Positions 8,405 to 25,783 of a stretch of 64,000 nt of DNA are shown here, piece after piece. The notes under the pieces were generated by a model that worked only from the letters and a program-made list of their open reading frames with translations, was not told the DNA's origin and made no database searches. Both the position numbers and the translations under genes were made by a program. Source of the DNA: JAANXG01 sp963731035 (GTDB taxonomy: Bacteria; Pseudomonadota; Gammaproteobacteria; Arenicellales; JAANXG01); assembly GCA_963731035.1 (NCBI GenBank), contig CAVSUY010000017.1, forward strand, positions 310,001-374,000, written 5' to 3'. Positions within the stretch are counted from its first letter, which is position 1. Every line of letters starts with the position of its first letter.

Positions 8405-8770
8405 GTGAACGTGCAGTCAGTAGCAGATAAAGCAAAGCTTGCCGCGGCAGTGGTGATCGTCGCCATCGGCGTTTGGGCGTTTTACTACCTGGATCAGCAG
8501 ATGGTCCTCGTCAGGACCGGTATCGTCATTGCCAGTGTCGTGCTGGGATTGGGCGTAGGGCTGACTTCCGGTCCGGGACAGGCCGCCTGGGAGTTCTCCA
8601 AGACGGCGCGGGCCGAAGTGCGCAAGGTCGTGTGGCCCACCCGGCGGGAAACCGTGCAGGCGACGGGAATCGTCCTGTTGCTGGTGATCATGATCGGCGT
8701 GTTCTTGTTCATTGTGGACACGATCTTGTTCTACGTAATCTACGACCTGATTCTGGGCACGGTGGGCTGA
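8405..8770 (+). CDS. secE: Preprotein translocase subunit SecE
   Basis: A 121-aa inner-membrane protein that clamps SecY in the SecYEG channel. Three membrane spans are visible: LAAAVVIVAIGVWAFYYL, RTGIVIASVVLGLGVGL, and IVLLLVIMIGVFLFIVDTIL. The conserved amphipathic segment ARAEVRKVVWPTRRETVQ precedes the last one. I choose GTG 8405 (VNVQSVADKAK); GTG 8411 is an alternative. A longer reading from 8369 would start inside tRNA-Trp and is rejected. No clear RBS fits in the 6 nt after the tRNA, so translation may depend on how the tRNA is cut out of the transcript. Confidence 0.93.
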   Translation: MNVQSVADKAKLAAAVVIVAIGVWAFYYLDQQMVLVRTGIVIASVVLGLGVGLTSGPGQAAWEFSKTARAEVRKVVWPTRRETVQATGIVLLLVIMIGVFLFIVDTILFYVIYDLILGTVG

Positions 8771-8779
8771 GAAGACTGA

Positions 8780-9316
8780 ATGGCTAAGCAACGCTGGTAT
8801 GTAGTGCATGTCTTCTCGGGATTCGAGAAGCACGTCGCAAAATCGATCCGGGAACACGTGGCGCGTGCCGGTATGGAGGACAAGTTCGGGGAGATCCTGG
8901 TTCCGACCGAGGATGTCGTAGAGATGAAAGGCGGCCAGAAGCGGACCAGTGAGCGCAAATTCTTCCCCGGATACGTGCTGGTGCAGATGGAGATGGGTGA
9001 CGACTCCTGGCACCTGGTGAAAAGCGTACCGAAAGTTACCGGTTTCGTCGGTGGTTCCAGCGACAAGCCCACGCCTATCAGCGAGCGCGAGGCCGAGTCG
9101 ATCATGCAACAGGTGAAGGCCGGCGCCGAAAAACCGCGGCCGAAATTTTCCTTCGAGCCGGGGGAACTGGTGCGGGTCGTCAGCGGACCGTTTGCGGATT
9201 TCAACGGGACGGTGGAGGACGTGAATTTCGAGAAGAGCAAGTTGCGGGTGGCTGTTTCAATTTTCGGCCGGTCCACTCCGGTGGAGCTCGATTTCTCGCA
9301 GGTGGAAAAAGGCTAA
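8780..9316 (+). CDS. nusG: Transcription termination/antitermination protein NusG
   Basis: A 178-aa RNA-polymerase-bound factor that links transcription to Rho and to the ribosome (through S10). The N-terminal NGN domain (KQRWYVVHVFSGFEKHV to about residue 120) binds the RpoC clamp. The C-terminal KOW domain (FEPGELVRVVSGPFADFNGT) is typical. Length matches the E. coli protein (181 aa). It lies 9 nt after secE in the same operon. Confidence 0.97.
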   Translation: MAKQRWYVVHVFSGFEKHVAKSIREHVARAGMEDKFGEILVPTEDVVEMKGGQKRTSERKFFPGYVLVQMEMGDDSWHLVKSVPKVTGFVGGSSDKPTPISEREAESIMQQVKAGAEKPRPKFSFEPGELVRVVSGPFADFNGTVEDVNFEKSKLRVAVSIFGRSTPVELDFSQVEKG

Positions 9317-9400
9317 CCGGTATTTCATGCCGGCCGTGCCTGTAGATCGGCATTGTATGCCGACATTGACTCCAGTCGGGCTGAAGCCCGACCTACACAG
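9317..9400. repeat. REP-like inverted repeats between nusG and rplK
   Basis: CCTGTAGATCGGCATTGTAT plus GCCGACA (9339–9365) and, in opposite orientation, GTCGGGCTGAAGCCCGACCT plus ACAC (9375–9398). Each is a small hairpin, and together they form a larger inverted pair. Same family as the REP-like sequences behind the two tuf genes. Confidence 0.6.
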
Positions 9401-9464
9401 ACGACAGACGGGGAGCCCGAAAGCGAAAGCCGGTACGGCGCTGGAACCCGAGAGGTGACTTAAG

Positions 9465-9899
9465 ATGGCGAAGAAAATCGACGCACTGGTCAAGCTGCAG
9501 GTGCGCGCCGGGGAGGCCAATCCCAGCCCGCCGGTCGGGCCGGCATTGGGCCAGCACGGCGTCAATATCATGGAGTTCTGCAAAGCGTTCAACGCCGAGA
9601 CCCAGGATACGGAGAAAGGGCTACCAATTCCCGTGGTCATTACGGTCTACAGCGACAAGAGCTTCACCTTCATCAAGAAGACGCCGCCGGCCTCGATCCT
9701 GCTGAAGAAGGCCGCCGGCATCGGCAAGGGCAGCGCCGTTCCGAACCGCGACAAGGTCGGGAAGATCACCCGGGCGCAGCTCGAGCAGATTGCCGAAGCC
9801 AAGATGGTGGACCTGAATGCGTACTCCATGGACGAAGCGGTGCGCATCATCGCCGGCAGCGCCCGAAGCATGGGCCTGGAAACAGAGGGGGTGAAGTAA
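9465..9899 (+). CDS. rplK: 50S ribosomal protein L11
   Basis: A 144-aa protein of the GTPase-associated centre. It binds the 23S rRNA stalk base and is needed for RelA activation and release-factor action. KIDALVKLQVRAGEANPSPP and GPALGQHGVNIMEFCKAFN are the N-terminal proline-rich domain; the C-terminal rRNA-binding part includes GSAVPNRDKVGKITRAQL. The stop overlaps the rplA start by one base (TAATG). An AGAGGTGA-type RBS precedes it. Confidence 0.98.
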   Translation: MAKKIDALVKLQVRAGEANPSPPVGPALGQHGVNIMEFCKAFNAETQDTEKGLPIPVVITVYSDKSFTFIKKTPPASILLKKAAGIGKGSAVPNRDKVGKITRAQLEQIAEAKMVDLNAYSMDEAVRIIAGSARSMGLETEGVK

Positions 9900-10597
9900 T
9901 GGCACACAAGGCGGGCAAACGATTCGACGGCGCCGCCAAGCTGGTGGACCGCGTCGCTTACTATCCCCTGGACGAGGCCCTTCAGCTGATCAAGCAGACC
10001 GCCTCCGCCAAATTCGACGAGTCGGTGGACGTGGCCATCAATCTGGGGGTCAACGCCAAGAAGTCCGACCAAGCCGTCCGTGGCTCCACGGTGTTGCCCC
10101 GGGGAACAGGTAAGACCATGAAGGTCGCGGTCTTTGCTGAAGGTCCCGATGCGGAGGCTGCCACCGAAGCCGGCGCCGACGTGGTGGGCATGGACGACCT
10201 GGCGGAGCAGGTCAAGAAGGGCAATCTCGACTTCGACGTGGTCATCGCCACGCCCGCCACCATGAAGGTCGTGGGCAAGCTCGGCCAGATCCTGGGCCCG
10301 CGAGGGCTGATGCCGAACCCCAAGGTGGGGACGGTGACGAACGATGTTGCCCAGGCGGTGCGGGACGCCAAGGCCGGCCAGGTACAGTACCGTATCGACA
10401 AGGCGGGGGTGATTCATTGCCCCATTGGCAAGGCATCTTTTGAAGCCGAGGCCTTGAAGGAGAACTTCGAGTCCCTCATTAATGCTTTGCACCGCGCCAA
10501 ACCGGCGGCGGCCAAGGGCCATTATTTCAGGCGCGTCACTCTGTCCACCACGATGGGGCCCGGGGTGCGCGTGGATAGATCCTCATTGCCCGTATAA
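9899..10597 (+). CDS. rplA: 50S ribosomal protein L1
   Basis: A 232-aa L1-stalk protein that moves deacylated tRNA out of the E site. Signature GPRGLMPNPKVGTVT is present at about residues 130–145, and the C-terminus ends with the usual TTMGPGVRVD segment. In related bacteria L1 represses its own L11–L1 operon by binding the rplK leader. The gene overlaps rplK by one base. Confidence 0.98.
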   Translation: MAHKAGKRFDGAAKLVDRVAYYPLDEALQLIKQTASAKFDESVDVAINLGVNAKKSDQAVRGSTVLPRGTGKTMKVAVFAEGPDAEAATEAGADVVGMDDLAEQVKKGNLDFDVVIATPATMKVVGKLGQILGPRGLMPNPKVGTVTNDVAQAVRDAKAGQVQYRIDKAGVIHCPIGKASFEAEALKENFESLINALHRAKPAAAKGHYFRRVTLSTTMGPGVRVDRSSLPV

Positions 10598-10664
10598 GTC
10601 GGGCGGGGGCGCGACGGGCCGGGACGGGCCGTCGATTCAGCGCCCGGTGCGGGATTTCCGCGCC

Positions 10665-10817
10665 GGGGTGTCTAAGACCGCAGGAGGAAACAGGCCATGG
10701 ACCTGCCGGTTTCCTTAATTTCCTGCGCAGACCGCGTAAGGATTACAGGGCGGCGATGGGAAATTCGCCGATTCCTGGAACCAGTGCGTTGGTCGTAAAC
10801 ATGGGAGCAAAGCTCAA
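10665..10817 (+). promoter_or_regulatory. L10 leader (L10–L12 autoregulatory mRNA element)
   Basis: The 220-nt rplA–rplJ gap holds a long hairpin: GCAGG and GGAAAC (10680–10691) pair with GTTTCC and CCTGC (10709–10725), leaving the asymmetric internal loop TTAATTT, a kink-turn-like feature expected for L10 binding. The region ends GGGAGCAAAGCTCAAATG, matching the conserved GGAGCAAAGCUAAUG block of this family. The L10(L12)4 complex would bind here to repress rplJL. Boundaries are approximate. Confidence 0.7.
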
Positions 10818-11342
10818 ATGAGCCTGAGTCTTGAAGACAAAAAGGCGGTTGTCGAGTATGTCTCCAGCGCGTTGGCGGGAGCACAGGCGGCGTTTGTGGC
10901 CGACTACCGTGGTTTGACGGTGGCACAAATGTCCGCACTGCGCCGCGAAGCCCGCGAGACCGGCGTGTTCCTGAAGGTTGTGAAGAATAACCTGGCCAAG
11001 CGGGCCGTTCAGGACACCGATTTCGCGTGTCTTGCAGAGCATTTCGTCGGCCCCACGGCATTGGCGGCGTCCGAGGACCCCGTTGCCGCGGCCAAACTGC
11101 TCGACAAGTACGCCAAGGCGTTCGAAGTCCTGACCATCAAGGTCGGAGCCATGGGAGGCAGCGTTCTGTCGGAGGCCGATACCAAGGCTCTGGCGAAGCT
11201 GCCGACACGAGAGCAGCTGCTTGCAACGCTGCTGGGGACCATGCAGGCCCCGGTCACCAAGTTCGTTCAGACCCTGAACGAGGTGCCGGGCAAGTTCGTG
11301 CGTACCCTGGCTGCTTTGCGGGACCAGAAGCAGGCGGCTTGA
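10818..11342 (+). CDS. rplJ: 50S ribosomal protein L10
   Basis: A 174-aa protein that anchors L7/L12 dimers to L11 and 23S rRNA. The N-terminal domain (SALAGAQAAFVADYRGLTVA, KVVKNNLAKRAV, FVGPTALAAS) is followed by a C-terminal helix that carries L12 dimers (about 138–174). The RBS GGAG lies within the conserved leader. It is the likely translational repressor of its own operon through the element just upstream. Confidence 0.98.
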   Translation: MSLSLEDKKAVVEYVSSALAGAQAAFVADYRGLTVAQMSALRREARETGVFLKVVKNNLAKRAVQDTDFACLAEHFVGPTALAASEDPVAAAKLLDKYAKAFEVLTIKVGAMGGSVLSEADTKALAKLPTREQLLATLLGTMQAPVTKFVQTLNEVPGKFVRTLAALRDQKQAA

Positions 11343-11378
11343 TTCAACGTTAAATACATAGGTTTCAGGAGTAGAGAA

Positions 11379-11759
11379 ATGGCTGTTTCGAAAGAAGAAT
11401 TGCTTGACGCAGTAGGCAACATGTCCGTTCTTGAGTTGTCAGAACTCATTAAGGACATGGAGGAAAAGTTCGGTGTGTCCGCCCAGGCGGCCGTAGCGGT
11501 TGCGCCTGCCGCCGGCGGCGGTGAAGCCGCCGCGGCGGCTGAAGAGAAGGATGAGTTCGACGTCATTCTCAGCAGCTTCGGCGAGAACAAAGTCGGCGTC
11601 ATCAAGGCGGTGCGCGCGATCACCAGTCTGGGCCTGAAGGAAGCGAAGGACCTGGTGGAGAGCGCCCCGGCCGCGGTCAAGGAAGGAGCAAACAAGGAAG
11701 ATGCCGAGAGTATCAAGTCTCAATTGGAGGCGGCAGGAGCTTCGGTCGAACTGAAATAG
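11379..11759 (+). CDS. rplL: 50S ribosomal protein L7/L12
   Basis: A 126-aa stalk protein that recruits and activates translational GTPases. The N-terminal dimerisation domain (residues 1–33) is followed by an Ala/Pro/Gly-rich hinge (VAVAPAAGGGEAAAAAEEK). The C-terminal domain has the EF-contact helix ITSLGLKEAKDLVE. Normally made in four copies per ribosome. It starts 36 nt after rplJ with an AGGAG RBS. Confidence 0.98.
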   Translation: MAVSKEELLDAVGNMSVLELSELIKDMEEKFGVSAQAAVAVAPAAGGGEAAAAAEEKDEFDVILSSFGENKVGVIKAVRAITSLGLKEAKDLVESAPAAVKEGANKEDAESIKSQLEAAGASVELK

Positions 11760-11844
11760 TTGAGCAACATGGGTCGACCAACCGGAGGTCGAGCTGACAA
11801 GGGGATTTGCATCAATCCATAGTCGGATCTTGCATTTGTTGGAT

Positions 11845-11890
11845 GCAGCAGGGCCGGCGACGCCTCCGGGTGTTGCGGGCCTCTTGCTGC
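11845..11890 (+). promoter_or_regulatory. Stem-loop between rplL and rpoB
   Basis: GCAGCA (11845–11850) pairs with TGCTGC (11885–11890), and GGCC with GGCC inside it. It lies in the 216-nt rplL–rpoB gap, where E. coli has a partial terminator and an RNase III site that reduce rpoBC relative to rplJL. A similar role is inferred. No U run follows, so it is not a strong terminator. Confidence 0.5.
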
Positions 11891-11975
11891 TTGCTGAACG
11901 CGCCGGCGGGAAGCAAAGGCTGGGGACCCTCTCCAGCGTCACGTTAGTGCCATACGGTCAAACCACGAGGTAACC

Positions 11976-16055
<4,080 letters not shown>

Positions 16056-16149
16056 CTGCCCGCCGAAATCTGTTACTGGACGGCCTTGGAGCCGCGTGTC
16101 GGGGTAAATCCCGGCGTACATGTGTCTGAATCGACGCAGAGGATTTGAA

Positions 16150-20373
<4,224 letters not shown>

Positions 20374-20377
20374 TCTG

Positions 20378-20408
20378 CGCCCGAAAGTGCATCCCGCACT
20401 TTCGGGCG
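20378..20408 (+). terminator. Perfect stem-loop just after rpoC
   Basis: A 13-bp perfect inverted repeat (20378–20390 and 20396–20408) with the loop ATCCC, 4 nt after the rpoC stop. It lacks a U tract, so it could protect the 3' end or act with Rho rather than as a classic intrinsic terminator. A second smaller inverted repeat (CGTTCGG/CCGAACG) follows within 35 nt. Confidence 0.6.
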
Positions 20409-20581
20409 AATCGTTCGGCGCGGCGCATGTCCGCACCGAACGGGCTCTTCGTCTCGGGTAGCCGCCGCGGTTGAACGCGCGGGACGTCCTGTCCCGTCAA
20501 GGGAGACCGGGATCAGGCCTTGCGCCGCATTTCCGCGCCAAGCGACCCCCACGTCTGGGGGGGCAGCAGGCGTAGTGCAAA

Positions 20582-20660
20582 CCGCGGCTGAAGCCGCTCC
20601 TGCGCGATCTGGGGCTCCACCGTGGTGCTTCACCATGGATTGTAGGAGCGGCTTCGACCT
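20582..20660. repeat. REP-like pair, GTAGGAGCGGCTTCAGCCGC family
   Basis: CCGCGGCTGAAGCCGCTCCT (20582–20601) and TGTAGGAGCGGCTTCGACCT (20641–20660) are inverted copies of a REP-like sequence well known in Pseudomonas/Xanthomonas-type genomes. The same family forms the 34-bp palindrome at 60903–60994. It lies in the 464-nt rpoC–rpsL gap, which otherwise holds only the rpoC hairpins and the rpsL promoter. Confidence 0.7.
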
Positions 20661-20754
20661 CAGAAACCGCTCCCGCATCCCGGGGGCGGGCGCTGTGCGC
20701 AGTCCCGGGAGCGCGCCAGGGGCTTGAAAGCCCGCGGCAACGGTCGCATCTACC

Positions 20755-20783
20755 TTGACACCCACCCGCTGGGTGCCTAGAAT
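20755..20783 (+). promoter_or_regulatory. Sigma-70 promoter of the str operon
   Basis: Consensus TTGACA (20755–20760), a 17-nt spacer and TAGAAT (20778–20783), about 55 nt before the rpsL ATG. This is the best promoter match in the window and separates the str operon from rpoBC. Confidence 0.85.
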
Positions 20784-20837
20784 CGCCGCACTTTTCGGGC
20801 CGGTAAAACCGGCCTGATGTTTTTGGACTGGATTACA

Positions 20838-21212
20838 ATGCCCACGACCAATCAGCTAGTCAGAAAGCCACGCAGCAGGCAGGTACAGAAATCAAACGTG
20901 CCGGCCCTGCAAGCCAGCCCGCAGAAGCGGGGGGTATGCACCCGCGTGTATACCACGACCCCGAAGAAGCCGAATTCGGCCCTTCGGAAGGTGGCGCGCG
21001 TGCGGCTGACGAACGGCTACGAAGTGACGAGCTATATCGGAGGTGAAGGGCACAACCTGCAGGAACACTCCGTCGTTCTGATCCGAGGCGGACGCGTGAA
21101 GGACCTGCCGGGGGTGCGCTACCACACCGTTCGGGGCGCCCTGGATACGTCGGGTGTTTCTGCCCGCCGGCAGGGCCGTTCCAAGTACGGCGCCAAACGG
21201 CCGAAGTCTTAG
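20838..21212 (+). CDS. rpsL: 30S ribosomal protein S12
   Basis: A 124-aa decoding-centre protein. TTTPKKPNSALRKVARVRL and GGRVKDLPGVRYHTVRG hold the two lysines whose change gives streptomycin resistance; both are unmodified here, so sensitivity is predicted. I start at ATG 20838 (MPTTNQLVRKPRS), the family's normal N-terminus. A start 21 nt upstream adds residues absent from other S12 proteins. First gene of the str operon. Confidence 0.97.
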   Translation: MPTTNQLVRKPRSRQVQKSNVPALQASPQKRGVCTRVYTTTPKKPNSALRKVARVRLTNGYEVTSYIGGEGHNLQEHSVVLIRGGRVKDLPGVRYHTVRGALDTSGVSARRQGRSKYGAKRPKS

Positions 21213-21422
21213 GCGAAACTCGAAAGAACGGCGATTTTCGCCAGGTCAGAGGGAACGCCGCGATTGCGGCACCAAGCGCGGGAGGCGCAGGCACGGATCG
21301 GGCTGCACCGGATGCGGCTCGTGTTCCGCGACCGCGGCGCGTGCGCGCTCCAGAGCCAGAAGCCAGTACTTAATGTAGAGATCGCAGGTGTCCCTGGATA
21401 GAGAAAAGGGACTCCTTAACCA

Positions 21423-21467
21423 GCACCCGGTCGCCGTCGATAGTCGAAATGGCGAAGGGTGCTTTTT
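21423..21467 (+). terminator. Attenuator-like hairpin between rpsL and rpsG
   Basis: GCACCC (21423–21428) pairs with GGGTGC (21457–21462), and TCGCC with GGCGA inside it. TTTTT (21463–21467) follows at once, 31 nt before the rpsG ATG. It has the form of an intrinsic terminator within an operon. In E. coli the rpsL–rpsG gap carries the S7 autoregulatory site; here the gap is 286 nt, so a premature terminator or S7 target is plausible. Confidence 0.6.
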
Positions 21468-21498
21468 CGCCTTGAAGACCCGATAGATAGACTAGTCA

Positions 21499-21969
21499 AT
21501 GCCCAGACGCAGAGAAGTCCCGAAACGAGAAGTGCTTCCGGATCCCAAGTACGGGGACCAGACGCTGGCCAAGTTTATTAATGTCCTGATGGAGGATGGC
21601 AAGAAGTCCATCGCCGAGCGCATTATCTACGGCGCGCTGGACGTTATCGCCGAGCGAGGCAAGGGTGACTCCCTGGAGACCTTCAACGAGGCCTTGGAGA
21701 ATGTGCGGCCGGCGGTGGAGGTAAAGAGCCGTCGGGTGGGCGGCGCTACCTACCAGGTACCAATTGAGGTGCGGCCCATGCGACGGACTGCTCTGGCGAT
21801 GCGTTGGCTGGTGGAGGCCGCCCGCAAGCGCGGCGAGAAATCGATGACTCATCGCCTGGCTTCAGAACTGCTGGAGGCCGCCGAAAATCGAGGCGGTGCG
21901 GTGAGGAAGAAGGAAGATGTGCACAGGATGGCAGAGGCGAACAAGGCGTTTTCCCATTACAGATTCTAG
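21499..21969 (+). CDS. rpsG: 30S ribosomal protein S7
   Basis: A 156-aa primary binding protein of the 16S rRNA 3' domain that helps form the E site. It begins MPRRREVPKREVLPDPKYGD and contains VEVKSRRVGGATYQVPIEVR and the C-terminal KKEDVHRMAEANKAFSHYRF. S7 is the usual autoregulator of the str operon. An internal hairpin with a U tract precedes it. Confidence 0.98.
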   Translation: MPRRREVPKREVLPDPKYGDQTLAKFINVLMEDGKKSIAERIIYGALDVIAERGKGDSLETFNEALENVRPAVEVKSRRVGGATYQVPIEVRPMRRTALAMRWLVEAARKRGEKSMTHRLASELLEAAENRGGAVRKKEDVHRMAEANKAFSHYRF

Positions 21970-22008
21970 CTTTTGAACAAATTGGACACTAATACCAGGT
22001 AGACAGCC

Positions 22009-24108
22009 GTGGCACGCATCACCCCAATCGAGCGGTATCGGAATATCGGCATCATGGCGCACATCGATGCCGGCAAGACGACGACCACCGAACGCATCCT
22101 GTTTTACACCGGCATCTCCCACAAGATGGGCGAAGTCCACGATGGCAATGCCGTCATGGACTGGATGGCGCAGGAACAGGAGCGTGGTATCACTATTACG
22201 TCGGCCGCCACCACCACGTTCTGGAAGGGCATGGATCAGAGCTATCCCGAGCACCGCATAAACATTATTGATACACCGGGCCATGTCGATTTCACCATCG
22301 AAGTGGAGCGCAGCCTGCGAGTGCTGGACGGTGCCTGCGCGGTGTTTTGTGCCGTGGGCGGCGTCGAGCCGCAGTCGGAGACCGTTTGGCGCCAAGCCAA
22401 TAAATATCGGGTTCCGCGCCTGGCTTTCGTGAACAAGATGGACCGCGCTGGCGCCAATTTCTTCAGGGTCGTCGAGCAGATCAGGAAGCGCCTCGGCGCG
22501 ACCGCCGTTCCGATCCAGGTGCCCATCGGCGCGGAGGACGCGTTCAAGGGCGTGGTGGACCTCGTCAAAATGAAGGCAATCTATTGGGACGACGAGACCA
22601 AGGGCGCCAATTTCGAGGAGCGGGAGATCCCGGACGACCTGAAGGACAAATGCCAGGAGTTGTATGAGCAGATGGTCGAAGCCGCCGCCGAGGCAAACGA
22701 GGGCCTTATGGATAAGTACCTCGAGAACGGAGAGTTGACCCACGCCGAGATTCGCCAGGGCCTGCGGCAGCGCACCCTGGCCAATGAGATCGTCTGCGTA
22801 TTGTGCGGCTCCGCCTTCAAGAACAAGGGCGTGCAGGCCATGCTGGACGCGGTGATCGACTACATGCCGTCACCCCTCGACGTGCCGCCGGTGCAGGGTA
22901 TCGCCGACGACGCCGCTGAGACGGTAATCAGCCGAAAGGCGGACGACAAAGAGCCTTTCTCGGCCCTGGCGTTCAAGATCGCCACTGATCCGTTCGTGGG
23001 ACAGCTGGTTTTCTTTCGCGTGTACTCCGGCGTGTTGAAGGCCGGTGACCACGTGTACAACCCGCTGAAGGCCAAGAAGGAGCGGATCGGACGCATTCTG
23101 CAGATGCATTCCAAGGAGCGCAAAGAGATCAAGGAAGTATATGCCGGCGATATCGCGGCTGCCGTGGGCCTCAAGGAGGTCACCACTGGCGATACGCTTT
23201 GCGATCCATCGCACATCATCACGCTGGAGCGAATGGAGTTTCCGGAACCCGTAATTTCCCAGGCGGTGGAGCCGAAGACCAAGGCCGACCAGGAGAAGAT
23301 GGGCGTCGCCCTGAGCAAACTCGCGCAGGAGGATCCGTCATTCCAGGTGCGTACCGACGAGGAGTCAGGACAGACGATCATCTCCGGGATGGGCGAACTG
23401 CATCTGGATATCATCATCGATCGTATGAAGCGGGAATTCAACGTCGCGGCCAATGTCGGCAAGCCGCAGGTCGCCTACCGCGAAACTATTCAGCAGTCAG
23501 TGGAGCAGGAGCATAAGTACGTCAAACAGACCGGCGGCCGTGGCCAGTACGGGCATGTGTACATTCGGCTCGAACCCCTGGAGCGCGGCGGCGGCTTCGA
23601 GTTCGTCGACCAGATCAAGGGCGGCGTCGTGCCGCGGGAATATATTCCCGCCGTGCAGAAAGGCATCCAGGAAGCCATGGTGGGAGGCATTCTGGCGGGC
23701 TATCCGGTCGTCGACGTCCGCGCGACCCTGTTCGATGGTTCGTATCACGAAGTGGACTCCTCCGAGCACGCCTTCAAGGCGGCCGGCAGCATGGCCTTCA
23801 AGGAAGGTGTGCTGAAGGCCAAGCCCGTGTTGCTGGAGCCGGTGATGGCGGTCGAGGTGGTTACGCCCGAGGATTACATGGGCACCGTAAACGGCGACCT
23901 GAACTCACGCCGTGGCATCATCCTCGCCATGGAGGACGCCCCGGCGGGCAAGGTCGTTCGCGCCGAGGTTCCGCTGGCGGAGATGTTCGGCTATGCCACC
24001 ACCTTGAGGTCCGCGACCCAGGGTCGGGCCACTTACACAATGGAATTCAAGAAGTATGCGCCTGCGCCCAATAACGTGGCCGAAGTGGTCATGAAGAAGG
24101 CAAGTTAG
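22009..24108 (+). CDS. fusA: Elongation factor G
   Basis: The 699-aa translocase GTPase. The start is GTG at 22009, giving MARITPIERYRNIGIMAHID. G1 is AHIDAGKTTTTERIL, G3 DTPGHVDF and G4 NKMD; domains II–V follow (SGMGELHLDIIIDRMKREF in domain III, GGRGQYGHV in IV). Codons are GC-ending and normal for the genome, unlike the adjacent tuf. Located between rpsG and tuf as in the standard str operon. Confidence 0.98.
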   Translation: MARITPIERYRNIGIMAHIDAGKTTTTERILFYTGISHKMGEVHDGNAVMDWMAQEQERGITITSAATTTFWKGMDQSYPEHRINIIDTPGHVDFTIEVERSLRVLDGACAVFCAVGGVEPQSETVWRQANKYRVPRLAFVNKMDRAGANFFRVVEQIRKRLGATAVPIQVPIGAEDAFKGVVDLVKMKAIYWDDETKGANFEEREIPDDLKDKCQELYEQMVEAAAEANEGLMDKYLENGELTHAEIRQGLRQRTLANEIVCVLCGSAFKNKGVQAMLDAVIDYMPSPLDVPPVQGIADDAAETVISRKADDKEPFSALAFKIATDPFVGQLVFFRVYSGVLKAGDHVYNPLKAKKERIGRILQMHSKERKEIKEVYAGDIAAAVGLKEVTTGDTLCDPSHIITLERMEFPEPVISQAVEPKTKADQEKMGVALSKLAQEDPSFQVRTDEESGQTIISGMGELHLDIIIDRMKREFNVAANVGKPQVAYRETIQQSVEQEHKYVKQTGGRGQYGHVYIRLEPLERGGGFEFVDQIKGGVVPREYIPAVQKGIQEAMVGGILAGYPVVDVRATLFDGSYHEVDSSEHAFKAAGSMAFKEGVLKAKPVLLEPVMAVEVVTPEDYMGTVNGDLNSRRGIILAMEDAPAGKVVRAEVPLAEMFGYATTLRSATQGRATYTMEFKKYAPAPNNVAEVVMKKAS

Positions 24109-24158
24109 ATCCGATCCCTCAACCGACAGCAGATACAGATAGATAGAAGGTAGCGAGC

Positions 24159-25346
<1,188 letters not shown>

Positions 25347-25349
25347 CGA

Positions 25350-25365
25350 TACCGGATGTCCGGTA
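25350..25365 (+). other. Small stem-loop after tuf copy 2
   Basis: TACCGG-ATGT-CCGGTA, identical to the hairpin after tuf copy 1 and within the shared 3' flank. No U run. Confidence 0.5.
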
Positions 25366-25369
25366 CCGT

Positions 25370-25402
25370 CCTGTAGGTCGGGGTTCATCCCGAGATGTTT
25401 GG
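25370..25402 (+). repeat. REP-like sequence, CCTGTAGGT family
   Basis: CCTGTAGGTCGGGGTTCATC followed by CCGAGATGTTTGG, close to the element at 7809–7842. It fills most of the 86-nt gap between tuf and rpsJ, leaving little room for the long S10 leader through which L4 regulates the operon in E. coli. Confidence 0.6.
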
Positions 25403-25432
25403 CGCCGTCAAGGTGCCGGAGCTTAGATTGAA

Positions 25433-25750
25433 ATGAACGTGCAAGGTCAAAGAATCCGCATCCGTTTGAAGGCTTTCGACAATCGAATGCTCGACAAGTC
25501 GGCCCAGGAGATCGTAGACACCGCCAAGCGCACCGGCGCGGTGGTGCGGGGTCCTATCCCTCTGCCGACGCGCATAGAGCGCTTCACGCTGCTGCGTTCG
25601 CCGCACGTGAACAAGAAGGCGCGCGACCAGTTCGAAGTGCGCACACACAAGCGAATCATGGATATCGTTGAGCCCACGGACAAGACGGTGGACGCCTTGA
25701 TGCGCCTCGATCTGGCGGCGGGTGTCGACGTCGAGATCAAGCTCAGCTGA
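25433..25750 (+). CDS. rpsJ: 30S ribosomal protein S10
   Basis: A 105-aa protein also known as NusE, the NusG/NusB partner in transcription–translation coupling and antitermination. It contains QRIRIRLKAFDNRMLDKSAQ, GPIPLPTRIERFTLLRSPHV and NKKARDQFEVRTHKR. The N-terminus (MNVQG) is about two residues longer than the E. coli protein. First gene of the S10 operon. Confidence 0.97.
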   Translation: MNVQGQRIRIRLKAFDNRMLDKSAQEIVDTAKRTGAVVRGPIPLPTRIERFTLLRSPHVNKKARDQFEVRTHKRIMDIVEPTDKTVDALMRLDLAAGVDVEIKLS

Positions 25751-25783
25751 TTCACGGGCGACTGACATAGAGAGAGCGAAACA

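Noticed and set aside
7834..8430. Open frames with a 37-residue repeat across the tandem array, both strands
   Set aside because: The period is a multiple of three, so any stop-free unit stays open. No RBS and no protein-like composition; the frame also runs into tRNA-Trp.
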